Source of the DNA: Pseudomonas sp. Irchel s3f7
GTDB lineage: Bacteria; Pseudomonadota; Gammaproteobacteria; Pseudomonadales; Pseudomonadaceae
NCBI RefSeq assembly: GCF_900187615.1
Contig: NZ_FYDO01000001.1
Coordinates: forward strand, 1-64,000
Length of the DNA stretch: 64,000 nt
Direction of reading: 5' to 3'
Made by a program: the position numbers and the translations under genes
Shown here: in pieces, positions 26,396 through 34,809 of the stretch
Layout: every line of letters starts with the position of its first letter
How positions within the stretch are numbered: the stretch's first letter is position 1
The notes under the pieces: model-generated
What the model was told of the DNA's origin: nothing
The model's database searches: none
The model's input: the letters and a program-made list of their open reading frames with translations, nothing else

Positions 26396-26806
26396 ATGGA
26401 CCACAGCGATTTTTTCCTGTGCCGGATGGACGAATTGGCAGAAGGGCAGGCGCGCGGATTCGATCCATCGCAGTGCGGCAGGGACACAGTTTTTGCACTG
26501 GTGCACGAAGGGCAGGTGCGGATTTATCGCAACAGTTGCCCGCATCTCGATGTACGCCTGGAGTACCGCAAGGACCGGTTTTTGTCGGCTGACGGTCAGT
26601 TGATCGTCTGTTACGCCCACGGTGCGCAGTTCCTTCCGGACACCGGCGAATGTGTCTACGGCCCGTGTCTGGGCCAACGGCTGGACGCGCTGTCATGGCG
26701 TCTGGAGGAGGGCTGGGTGGTGTTGGAAATACCTGTAAAGACGGCGATATCAGGGGCGGATGAGGTATCGCGTTTGGCGATACATCGCATCCCTACTCGC
26801 GATTAG
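26396..26806 (+). CDS. Rieske [2Fe-2S] ferredoxin-like protein
   Basis: A 136-residue single-domain Rieske protein. Cluster ligands are in SCPHLDV and CYAHGAQF, the C-x-H...C-x2-H pattern, near residues 46 and 67. The ATG at 26396 follows AAAGG; longer upstream frames run through the REP repeat and are not real. No reductase gene is nearby, so it must take electrons from a general reductase. It probably supplies or reactivates the extradiol or another oxygenase of the pathway. Its last 13 codons are made of operator element C, so the C-terminal tail (SRLAIHRIPTRD) is likely not functional protein sequence. Confidence 0.83.
   Translation: MDHSDFFLCRMDELAEGQARGFDPSQCGRDTVFALVHEGQVRIYRNSCPHLDVRLEYRKDRFLSADGQLIVCYAHGAQFLPDTGECVYGPCLGQRLDALSWRLEEGWVVLEIPVKTAISGADEVSRLAIHRIPTRD
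26767..26803. promoter_or_regulatory. Tandem ATC-N9-GAT element before the FAD monooxygenase (copy C)
   Basis: Motifs at 26767-26781 and 26789-26803, 7 bases apart (ACATCGC). The first is a perfect palindrome TATCG-N7-CGATA. It overlaps the last codons of the Rieske gene and ends 90 bases before the monooxygenase start. Confidence 0.8.
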
Positions 26807-26893
26807 TCAAATCCCTGCTTTGACGAGAAGCTGGACCTAACGACGCAGTGCCCGGCGCTGCATCGAATCACAAGAATAAAAAGTGAGTACACC

Positions 26894-28018
26894 ATGAGTG
26901 CAGTGAACAAAGTTCTGATCGTGGGCGGTGGTATTGGCGGCTTGTGTGCAGCCATCGCACTGCGGCGCAAGGGCATTGAAGTCGACCTGATCGAACTCAA
27001 GTCAGAATGGACCGTTTACGGTGTCGGGATCATCCAGCAAAGCAACGTCGTTCGCGAAATGGCCAAGCTGGGCGTGCTCGACGGTTATCTCGATGCGGCG
27101 TATGCCTTTGAAGACGTCGCCATCTATGGCCCGGCCGGTCAGCAATTGGCACGCATCCCGGGTCAGCGCCTGGCTGGGCCTGCCTACCCGGCGAACGTCG
27201 GTATCTCACGCCTGGCACTGCATAAAGTCCTCAGTGAAACGGCCCTGGAACTGGGCGCCAAAGTACGCCTTGGACTCAGCGTAGAAACCCTGAATGACCA
27301 GGACGACAGCGTCGACGTGTTGTTCACCGACGGCAGCCACGGTCGTTATGACCTGGTGGTGGGGGCCGATGGTTTGTTCTCCAAAGTGCGCGATTTGCTG
27401 TTTGGTGACACGTACACGCCCAGGTTTACCGGCCAATCGGTATGGCGCTACAACTTCCCGCGCGACCCGCAAATCGATCACCTCGCCAACTACCAGAGTG
27501 CTGACGGCAACGCTGGCCTGGTGCCGCTGGCCGGTGACTTGATGTACCTGTTCCTCACCTCCCACGAACCATCCAATCCCTGGATGGACCCGCAGACGCT
27601 GGCCGAGCAGATGCGTCAGCGCTTGCAAGGCTTTACCGGCCTGGTCGGCCAGTTACGTGAACAAATCACCGACAGCAGCCAAGTGGTTTACAAGCCAATG
27701 GAAGTGGTTTTCGTCAATGAGCCTTGGTACCGCGGCCGCGTTTTGTTGATCGGCGACGCCGCCCATGCGACGACACCACACCTGGGGCAGGGGGCGGGCA
27801 TGGCGATAGAAGATGCCATCGTGCTCAGTGAAGAACTGACCGGCGACGGCAGTATTGAGCAAATTCTCCAGCGTTTCATGGAACGCCGTTTCGAACGCTG
27901 CAAGTTCATCAGCGAAAGCTCGGTGCTGGCGGGCGACAAGGAAATGCAACACGACCGCGAGTTCGACCGCATCGGCCTGGTCAAGCAAATGCTTGCGCGC
28001 ACGGCTGAGCCGATCTGA
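26894..28018 (+). CDS. FAD-dependent aromatic monooxygenase (FdeE-like)
   Basis: A 374-residue group A flavoprotein hydroxylase. FAD is bound by GGGIGG (residues about 11-16) with a downstream acidic residue, the DG motif is VGADG (about 155-159), and the second FAD motif is GDAAHATTP (about 283-291). Such enzymes hydroxylate phenolic rings with NAD(P)H and O2. It has its own tandem ATC-N9-GAT element and leads the genes running to 39.4 kb. With the VOC protein it forms a hydroxylate-then-cleave pair, as FdeE and FdeC do on naringenin in Herbaspirillum. The exact substrate is not shown by the sequence. Confidence 0.87.
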   Translation: MSAVNKVLIVGGGIGGLCAAIALRRKGIEVDLIELKSEWTVYGVGIIQQSNVVREMAKLGVLDGYLDAAYAFEDVAIYGPAGQQLARIPGQRLAGPAYPANVGISRLALHKVLSETALELGAKVRLGLSVETLNDQDDSVDVLFTDGSHGRYDLVVGADGLFSKVRDLLFGDTYTPRFTGQSVWRYNFPRDPQIDHLANYQSADGNAGLVPLAGDLMYLFLTSHEPSNPWMDPQTLAEQMRQRLQGFTGLVGQLREQITDSSQVVYKPMEVVFVNEPWYRGRVLLIGDAAHATTPHLGQGAGMAIEDAIVLSEELTGDGSIEQILQRFMERRFERCKFISESSVLAGDKEMQHDREFDRIGLVKQMLARTAEPI

Positions 28019-28074
28019 TTCGACAGGGCCGTCACCCACAGCAGTTACCACTATAAAAACAAGAGGTTAACGCG

Positions 28075-29772
28075 ATGGTTAGCTCCATGACTGCGACGCT
28101 TGCGCGCCGCCCGGTCTGCATGTCTGCACCCTTTGGTTTCTCGTTGGCCGCAGCGTTGGTGCTGTGCAGCCAGGCTGCACACGCCTTTCAGGTGGATACC
28201 GGCAATCCGGATTTCAGCCTGCGTTGGGACAACACCGTCAAGTACAGCGCCGCATGGCGCGCCCAGGATCCCAGCAGCAAACTAAGTGAGGGGCGGGTTG
28301 CGCTCAATCAGGACGACGGCGATCGGGCGTTCAAAAAGGGCTTGATCTCTAACCGCACGGACATCCTTTCCGAGCTGGACATGTCGTTCAAAAACGTCGG
28401 CGCGCGCCTCAGTGGCGCCGCCTGGTACGACACTGAATATCAGCACGACAACGATAACGACGATCCGGCGCGTGCCAACGCCCGTTCCGTGGCCTACGAC
28501 GAATTTACCGATGACACCCGTCATCTGCATGGCGGTGACGGTGAGTTGCTCGATGCATTCGTGTACTGGAACGGCGAGCTGGCCGATCACGCCACGTCCG
28601 TGCGCGCCGGCCGCCACGGCTTGATCTGGGGCGAGAGCTTGTTCTTCGGGGCCAACGGCATTGCCGGTGGCATGGCGCCGGTCGACGTGGTGAAAGCGCA
28701 GTCCGTACCCAACACCCAGTTCAAGGAAATCACCCGGCCGGTCAATCAACTGTCGGGGACTTTCCAGCTGACCGATGACGTCTCGCTCGGCGCCTTTTAC
28801 CAGCTGGAGTGGGAGGAGACGCGCCTGCCGGGTGCCGGCAGTTACTTCTCCACCAGCGACACCATTGGTGAAGGCAACGAACGCTTGATCGTGGGCGCGC
28901 CATTTCCCCCATTCCTCGGCGGCAATCCCGGCAGCCCGGCGGCGTTTTTCCACGGCAATGACAAGGAGGCGAAGAGTTCGGGGCAGGGCGGGCTGCAGTT
29001 GAAGTACAGCGCGGAAACCGTCGAGTACGGTCTGTACGCGATTCAGTACCACGACAAAACCCCCAAGCTTTACCTCAAGCCCAACAGCGGTGCACCGAAT
29101 TTCAGCACGGGCCAGATCGGCGAGTACTACTGGGTTTACCCGGAAGACATTCGCGCATTCGGTACCAGTTTTTCGACCACCGTCGATGAGTACAGCTTTG
29201 CCGGTGAAGCGTCGATGCGCTGGAACATGCCGCTGGTTTCCAACGGTCAAACCGTCTTGCCGGGCGTTGTCGCCGATAACGATGACGATGCCCTGTACGC
29301 CGTGGGTCGTACCGCTCACGTCAACCTCAACGTGTTGGCTTCGTTCGGCCCCAACTTCATTGCCAGGGAATCGGGACTGGTCGGTGAGATCGCCTGGAAC
29401 CGACTGCTGAGCGTCACGAAAAACCGCGCTGCGCTTGACCCCAACGCCACTGATGACGGCCTCGGATTCAAGATGGTTTACACCCCGACCTACCGCCAGT
29501 TTTTCTCCGGCATCGATATCAGCATTCCAATCGGCGTCAGCTATTTCCCGTTGGGCAAGTCGGCCGTTGTCAGCTCCTTTGGCCCGGATAACGGCGGCGA
29601 CATGAACATCGGCATCACCGCCACTTACCTGGATCGCGTCACCGCCGGCCTGACCTACACGCATTACTACGGCGCCGAGGACACCAACCTCAACGCGGCC
29701 AGCCAGTTCAATTACAAGCAATCGCTGAAAGACCGGGACTACCTGGCTTTCTCCGTCAAGACCACGTTTTAA
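28075..29772 (+). CDS. DUF1302 outer-membrane protein
   Basis: A 565-residue protein with a signal peptide of about 38 residues (ending AAHA before FQVDTG). It is rich in alternating strands and ends VKTTF with a C-terminal phenylalanine, as barrel proteins do. It belongs to the DUF1302 family, large outer-membrane proteins often found next to DUF1329, YCF48-like and MMPL/RND genes in clusters for hydrophobic substrates such as steroids and long-chain compounds. It begins the four-gene transport module and probably forms the outer-membrane channel. The start ATG has AGAGG upstream. Confidence 0.83.
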   Translation: MVSSMTATLARRPVCMSAPFGFSLAAALVLCSQAAHAFQVDTGNPDFSLRWDNTVKYSAAWRAQDPSSKLSEGRVALNQDDGDRAFKKGLISNRTDILSELDMSFKNVGARLSGAAWYDTEYQHDNDNDDPARANARSVAYDEFTDDTRHLHGGDGELLDAFVYWNGELADHATSVRAGRHGLIWGESLFFGANGIAGGMAPVDVVKAQSVPNTQFKEITRPVNQLSGTFQLTDDVSLGAFYQLEWEETRLPGAGSYFSTSDTIGEGNERLIVGAPFPPFLGGNPGSPAAFFHGNDKEAKSSGQGGLQLKYSAETVEYGLYAIQYHDKTPKLYLKPNSGAPNFSTGQIGEYYWVYPEDIRAFGTSFSTTVDEYSFAGEASMRWNMPLVSNGQTVLPGVVADNDDDALYAVGRTAHVNLNVLASFGPNFIARESGLVGEIAWNRLLSVTKNRAALDPNATDDGLGFKMVYTPTYRQFFSGIDISIPIGVSYFPLGKSAVVSSFGPDNGGDMNIGITATYLDRVTAGLTYTHYYGAEDTNLNAASQFNYKQSLKDRDYLAFSVKTTF

Positions 29773-29784
29773 GAGGACTTGCGC

Positions 29785-31173
29785 ATGACCTACAACAAGA
29801 AATCCGGAGCCTTCAAGCTCAAAGCCCTTTGCCTGGCACTGCTCGGCAGCCTGGCCATTTGCAGCCAAGTGACACTGGCGGCGACGGCTGAAGACGCGGC
29901 CAAACTCTCGAAAAGCCTGACACCCTTCGGGGCCGAGCGCGCCGGTAACGCCGACGGCTCCATTCCCGCCTGGGACGGTGGTTACACCAAAGTCGATCCG
30001 TCGTTCAAGGAAGGCGGCAAGCGTACCGACCCGTTCGCGGCGGACAAACCGCTGTTCAGCATTACCTCGAAGAACCTTGCGCAATACGCCGGCAAACTCA
30101 GCGACGGCACCAAGGAAATGTTCAAGCGTTTCCCGGACACGTATCGCATCGACGTTTACCCGACACGCCGCACCGCTGCCGCGCCGCAGTGGGTGTATGA
30201 CAACACCCTGAAAAATGCCACCCGCGCCAAGCTGGTGGATAGCAGCGCCGGCCCGGTACCCGAAGGCGCCTTTGGCGGCATCCCGTTTCCGATCCCGCAA
30301 AACGGCGCCGAAGCCATGTGGAACCACGTGTTGAATTGGCGCGGTACCTCGGTGTCGATGCATTTTCGTCACTACCTGATGACCGCCGACGGCAAGCAGG
30401 TCATGACCACTGACGGTAAGGCCATTCAGGAGATGCCGTATTACTACCAGGAAGGGACACCGGAGTCCTTTGCCGGTGACTACTGGATGTTCCGACTGCT
30501 CAACGTCGGTCCGCCATTGCGCGCCGGTGAACAGATCATGGGCCGTACCAACATCAACGGCGACCTGTCCCAGGCGCACGTTTACCTGACCGGCCAACGT
30601 CGCGTGCGCAAGCTGCCGAATGCCTGCTGCGACACGCCGACGCCGGCGACTGCCGGGGTGATGTCGTTCGACGAGTTGAGCGTATTCCAGGGTCGCATGG
30701 ACCGCTTCAACTGGAAGCTGGTGGGCAAGCAGGAGATGTACATCCCCTACAACACCAACAAAGTTCAGGCCGCTGCCAAACCTGAAGACCTGTTTCTCGC
30801 TCACCACATGAACCCGGATTACGTGCGCTGGGAATTGCACCGAGTGTGGGTTGTGGAAGCGGACCTGGCACCGGGCAAGCGCCATCAGTTGCCGAAGGGT
30901 CGTTATTACCTCGATGAGGACACCTGGCAAGCCATGCTCGGCGACCGTTGGGACGCCAATGGTCAACTGGCCAAGACCCTGTGGTCGTTGCCGGCAGTAC
31001 TCCCGGACCTGCCTGCGCAAGCGCAATTGTCTTCGGGCTTTTACGACCTGACCTCCGGCGCCTGGTTTATCCAGAACGTCTACACCGGTCAGCCCGAGCA
31101 GTACGGCATCGTGGATCGCTACAAGGCCTCCGAGTTTTCGCCGGCGGCGATGGCGGGTGCCGGGGTTCGTTGA
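29785..31173 (+). CDS. DUF1329 periplasmic/outer-membrane lipoprotein-like protein
   Basis: About 462 residues with a signal sequence (LALLGSLAICSQVTLA) and the DUF1329 pattern: LTPFGAERAGNADGSIPAWDGG near the start, then conserved tyrosine- and tryptophan-rich segments (RFNWKLVGKQEMYIPYN, MNPDYVRWELHRVWVVEA). DUF1329 proteins have a LolB-like fold and are thought to carry hydrophobic ligands in the periplasm. The ATG at 29785 has AAGAGGA upstream, 12 bases after the DUF1302 stop, so the pair is co-transcribed. An 11-bp hairpin follows the gene. Confidence 0.85.
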   Translation: MTYNKKSGAFKLKALCLALLGSLAICSQVTLAATAEDAAKLSKSLTPFGAERAGNADGSIPAWDGGYTKVDPSFKEGGKRTDPFAADKPLFSITSKNLAQYAGKLSDGTKEMFKRFPDTYRIDVYPTRRTAAAPQWVYDNTLKNATRAKLVDSSAGPVPEGAFGGIPFPIPQNGAEAMWNHVLNWRGTSVSMHFRHYLMTADGKQVMTTDGKAIQEMPYYYQEGTPESFAGDYWMFRLLNVGPPLRAGEQIMGRTNINGDLSQAHVYLTGQRRVRKLPNACCDTPTPATAGVMSFDELSVFQGRMDRFNWKLVGKQEMYIPYNTNKVQAAAKPEDLFLAHHMNPDYVRWELHRVWVVEADLAPGKRHQLPKGRYYLDEDTWQAMLGDRWDANGQLAKTLWSLPAVLPDLPAQAQLSSGFYDLTSGAWFIQNVYTGQPEQYGIVDRYKASEFSPAAMAGAGVR

Positions 31174-31178
31174 GACGG

Positions 31179-31210
31179 ACCGGATCGCGGTTTGCGAATC
31201 GCGATCCGGT
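31179..31210 (+). other. Strong hairpin between DUF1329 and YCF48-like genes
   Basis: Arms ACCGGATCGCG and CGCGATCCGGT match perfectly over 11 bp around a 10-base loop and are followed by only a short T-run. It may reduce read-through or protect the upstream message rather than terminate fully. Confidence 0.5.
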
Positions 31211-31235
31211 TTCAAAAGGTTTGTCGAGGTCGGTA

Positions 31236-32330
31236 ATGAACAGATTCTGTCAGGTGGTGGGTCGGCTGATGTGCCTTATGGCTTTGCCGTTGTGCCACGC
31301 GCACGCCGCTACGGTGGGCGACGCACTCGAAACGCCGGCGATGCAGGCGCCGCAAGCGAAATCTGCGGTGCTGCTGGACCTGGCACGGGCGGGCGCACGG
31401 CTGGTGGCGGTGGGTGAGCGGGGCATTGTGTTGCTGTCCGATGACAACGGCGTCAGCTGGCGTCAAGCGGCAGTGCCGGTCTCGGTCAGCCTTACGGCGG
31501 TGCAATTCGTCGACGCCCAGACGGGCTGGGCCGTCGGGCATGCGGGTGTTGTATTGGCATCGCGTGACGGAGGTGAGCACTGGGTGGTGCAACTGGATGG
31601 CCTGCGTGCCGCACAGCTTGAGTTGGCTGCCGCGCGCCAACAACTGCCTTTGGCCAACGACCAGGATGCCGCCGCCGCGCGTGTGCAAACGGCTGAAAGA
31701 CTGGTGGGTGACGGGGCTGACAAACCGTTTCTGGCCGTGCAGTTCGTCGACGCCCGACACGGCTTGATTGTAGGGGCGTACGGCCTGGCCTTTCGCACCG
31801 ACGATGGCGGCTCCACCTGGCAATCCATCGCGGGGCAAATCGATAACCCCACGGGCGCGCATTTGTCCGCGATCACTCAACAGGGGCAACACTGGTTCCT
31901 CGCCGGCGAGCAGGGCTACCTCGCGCGCTCCGACGATGCGGGCCAATCATTCACGCAGTTGGAAAGCCCTTACATGGGGAGTTTTTTCACCGTGCAAATG
32001 CGCGACGACGGTGTGCTGCTGGTGGCCGGGTTGAAGGGCAATGCGTTTGCCTCCCGCGACCTGGGCCAGAGCTTCCAGCCTGCGCCGGTCTCGATGCCGG
32101 TGTCTTTCAGCGATGCCATCCGTACCGACGACGGCCAGTTGTTGCTGGTCAATCAGAGCGGCGCCTTGTTTCGCACCAACAGCCAGCCCGGTGCAACGCT
32201 CGTGCCCTATGGCAAACCGCTCGGCAAGCCCGTCTCCAGTGTTATCCAGGCCGCCGATGGCAGCCTGACGCTGGCGGGTTTCACTGGTTTGACGCGCCTA
32301 TCGCCGTCAAACGCCAACGCTTCGGAGTGA
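31236..32330 (+). CDS. YCF48/BNR-repeat beta-propeller periplasmic protein
   Basis: About 364 residues with a signal peptide (MNRFCQVVGRLMCLMALPL, cleavage near HAHA). Repeated blades follow of the form DDNGVSWRQ, SRDGGEHWVV, TDDGGSTWQS, SDDAGQSFTQ and SRDLGQSFQP, with linkers such as VDAQTGWAVG. This is the photosystem assembly factor YCF48-like propeller seen beside MMPL/RND proteins in the DUF1302/DUF1329 module. The start has GAGGT seven bases upstream, and a longer in-frame extension into the DUF1329 gene is not real. It is probably a periplasmic adaptor of the transport system. Confidence 0.85.
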   Translation: MNRFCQVVGRLMCLMALPLCHAHAATVGDALETPAMQAPQAKSAVLLDLARAGARLVAVGERGIVLLSDDNGVSWRQAAVPVSVSLTAVQFVDAQTGWAVGHAGVVLASRDGGEHWVVQLDGLRAAQLELAAARQQLPLANDQDAAAARVQTAERLVGDGADKPFLAVQFVDARHGLIVGAYGLAFRTDDGGSTWQSIAGQIDNPTGAHLSAITQQGQHWFLAGEQGYLARSDDAGQSFTQLESPYMGSFFTVQMRDDGVLLVAGLKGNAFASRDLGQSFQPAPVSMPVSFSDAIRTDDGQLLLVNQSGALFRTNSQPGATLVPYGKPLGKPVSSVIQAADGSLTLAGFTGLTRLSPSNANASE

Positions 32331-32334
32331 GGTT

Positions 32335-34809
32335 ATGAAGTCTTTCGACAACGCCACGGCCAGCCTGGCGAATTTCGATCCACGCTCCGGTTCAGTGGTG
32401 GAACGCACGCTGTTCAACCACCGCCTGTGGGTCCTGCTGGTGTGTGTGCTGACGACCCTGGTATTGGGTTATCAAGCCACCCGTATCGAGCTCAATGCCA
32501 GCTTCGAAAAGATGATCCCCACACAGCAGCCTTACATTGCAAACTACCTTGAGCATCAGAAACAGCTCACGGGTTTGGGTAATGCCCTGCGGATTGTGGT
32601 AGCGAACAAGCGCGGCGACATCTACGACGCCGAGTACCTGAAGACCCTGCAGGCCCTGAGCGACAAGCTCTACCTGCTGCCGGGTGTCGACCGTGCGTAC
32701 ATGAAGTCGCTATGGACACCGGCCACGCGCTGGGTCGCAGTGACCGAAGATGGCCTGGATGGCGGTCCGGTGATCCCGGACGACTACAGTGGCACCGCTG
32801 CTAATCTCGATGCTCTGCGCCGCAACGTGCAACGCTCCAACGAACTCGGTCAACTGGTGGCCTTCGACCAGACCTCCAGCATCATCTACGTCCCATTGTT
32901 GGCAACCACCACCGACGGCAAGGCGCTGGATTACGCGGTGCTTTCCGAACAACTGGAGACCCTGCGCAGCACCTATCAAAGTGCCAACATCGAGATTCAC
33001 ATCACCGGTTTCGCAAAAAAAGTCGGCGACCTGATTGCCGGCCTTAAGCAGATCCTGCTGTTCTTCGCCGTCGCGATCTTGATCACCACTGCCGTGCTTT
33101 TCTGGTACACCCGTTGCCTGCGCAGTACGGTGCTGGTGGTGTTGTGCTCGCTGGTGGCGGTGGTCTGGCAGCTCGGTCTGCTGCCATTGCTGAATTACCA
33201 GCTGGACCCGTACTCGGTACTGGTGCCGTTTCTGGTGTTTGCCATCGGCATGAGCCACGGCGCGCAGAAAATGAACGGCATCATGCAAGACATCGGGCGT
33301 GGCATGCACCGCGTGGTGGCTGCACGTTTCACCTTCCGCCGGTTGTTTCTCGCCGGGCTGACAGCGCTGCTGTGTGACGCTGTAGGTTTTGCGGTACTGA
33401 TGCTGATCAAGATCCAGGTCATTCAGGACCTTGCCGTGATCGCCAGCATTGGCGTGGCCGTATTGATTTTCACCAACCTGATTTTGCTGCCGGTTTTGCT
33501 CTCTTATGTCGGCGTGACGCCGCGTGCCGCGCAGCTGAGCCTCAAGAGCGAACAGGCCGAACAAAGCGGGCAGGCGCGCCATGCGTTCTGGCGTTTTCTG
33601 GACCTGTTCACTCATCGGCGCTGGGCCAGCCTGTGCATCGCCATCAGCCTCGCCTTGGCAGCACTCGGCTTTCTGGTCAGCCTGCAATTGAAAATCGGCG
33701 ACCTCGACGCCGGTGCTCCAGAGCTGCGTGCGGACTCGCGTTACAACCAGGACGATGCTTTTCTGACCCGACATTACGGCGCCAGCAGCGACCTGTTCGC
33801 GGTGATGGTGAAAACCCCGGCCAGCAGCTGTGCACGCTACGACATCCTGGCCAAGGTCGATGCCCTTGACTGGCAACTGCGCGCCTTGCCGGGCGTGGAT
33901 TCGACCAACTCGCTGGCGTTGCTTAACCGGCGCATGCTGGTCGGGCTCAGTGAAGGCAACCCGAAGTGGTACGAGCTGCAGAACAATCAGGCGATGCTCA
34001 ACATGATCACCGCCAGCGCGCCGCGAGGGTTGTACAACGAAGATTGCAGCCTGTTGACCCTGTACGCCTACCTTACCGACCACAAGGCCGAGACGCTGAC
34101 CCGCCTGGTTGAGCATGTGGAAAAATTTGCCGCCGAGAACAACACCGACGAGGTGCAGTTTCTGCTGGCGGCGGGTAACGCCGGCATCGAAGCGGCGACC
34201 AATATTGTGGTCAAGCAAGCTAATCGCGAAATGCTCGTCTGGGTCTACGGCGCGGTCATTTTGCTGTGCCTGATCACCTTCCGCTCCTGGCGCGCGACGG
34301 TGTGCGCGGTGATTCCGCTGATGCTCACCTCCATCCTCTGCGAAGCCTTGATGGTCTGGCTGAACATCGGCGTGAAAGTCGCCACGCTGCCCGTCATCGC
34401 CTTGGGCGTCGGCATCGGGGTCGACTATGCGCTGTACGTGATGAGCATTCTCCTGGGTCACCTGCGCCAAGGGGCGAGCCTGTCCGAAGCCTATTACCGC
34501 GCACTGGTATCCACCGGCAAGGTGGTGATGCTGACCGGAATCACCCTGGCCATCGGCGTGGCGACCTGGACGTTTTCACCGATCAAGTTCCAGGCCGACA
34601 TGGGCGTGCTGCTGGCCTTCATGTTTGTCTGGAACATGGTCGGTGCATTGGTGTTGCTGCCCGCGCTGGCGTACTTCCTGTTACCCGCAGGGCGCAATGC
34701 GCAGGACGCCGTTGTACCAATGCCGGTGGCCCATAGGGCGGGGGCCGAGCCAGCAGTGGTCGCGGACGTTCATCACCTGCGCCTCAAGGAGCACTGCCAT
34801 GGTCGCTGA
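32335..34809 (+). CDS. RND/MMPL-superfamily transporter
   Basis: An 824-residue inner-membrane protein with twelve spans arranged as two repeats: span 1 at about residues 30-50, six spans from about 225, then the same pattern in the second half from about 425. Two large periplasmic loops separate span 1 from the rest in each half. Features such as VPFLVFAIGMSHGAQ and ALGVGIGVDYALYV in the central helices match MMPL/HpnN-type RND proteins. It starts four bases after the YCF48 gene. With the DUF1302, DUF1329 and YCF48 proteins it forms a trans-envelope route for a hydrophobic substrate; the direction of transport is unclear. Confidence 0.88.
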   Translation: MKSFDNATASLANFDPRSGSVVERTLFNHRLWVLLVCVLTTLVLGYQATRIELNASFEKMIPTQQPYIANYLEHQKQLTGLGNALRIVVANKRGDIYDAEYLKTLQALSDKLYLLPGVDRAYMKSLWTPATRWVAVTEDGLDGGPVIPDDYSGTAANLDALRRNVQRSNELGQLVAFDQTSSIIYVPLLATTTDGKALDYAVLSEQLETLRSTYQSANIEIHITGFAKKVGDLIAGLKQILLFFAVAILITTAVLFWYTRCLRSTVLVVLCSLVAVVWQLGLLPLLNYQLDPYSVLVPFLVFAIGMSHGAQKMNGIMQDIGRGMHRVVAARFTFRRLFLAGLTALLCDAVGFAVLMLIKIQVIQDLAVIASIGVAVLIFTNLILLPVLLSYVGVTPRAAQLSLKSEQAEQSGQARHAFWRFLDLFTHRRWASLCIAISLALAALGFLVSLQLKIGDLDAGAPELRADSRYNQDDAFLTRHYGASSDLFAVMVKTPASSCARYDILAKVDALDWQLRALPGVDSTNSLALLNRRMLVGLSEGNPKWYELQNNQAMLNMITASAPRGLYNEDCSLLTLYAYLTDHKAETLTRLVEHVEKFAAENNTDEVQFLLAAGNAGIEAATNIVVKQANREMLVWVYGAVILLCLITFRSWRATVCAVIPLMLTSILCEALMVWLNIGVKVATLPVIALGVGIGVDYALYVMSILLGHLRQGASLSEAYYRALVSTGKVVMLTGITLAIGVATWTFSPIKFQADMGVLLAFMFVWNMVGALVLLPALAYFLLPAGRNAQDAVVPMPVAHRAGAEPAVVADVHHLRLKEHCHGR

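Noticed and set aside
28282..31215. A 977-codon open frame on the minus strand
   Set aside because: It mirrors the DUF1302 and DUF1329 genes. The composition is arginine/valine/glycine-biased and it has no domain. The length reflects GC-rich third positions.
32710..34470. A 586-codon open frame on the minus strand
   Set aside because: Mirror frame of the MMPL gene; histidine/glutamine-rich with no known domain.
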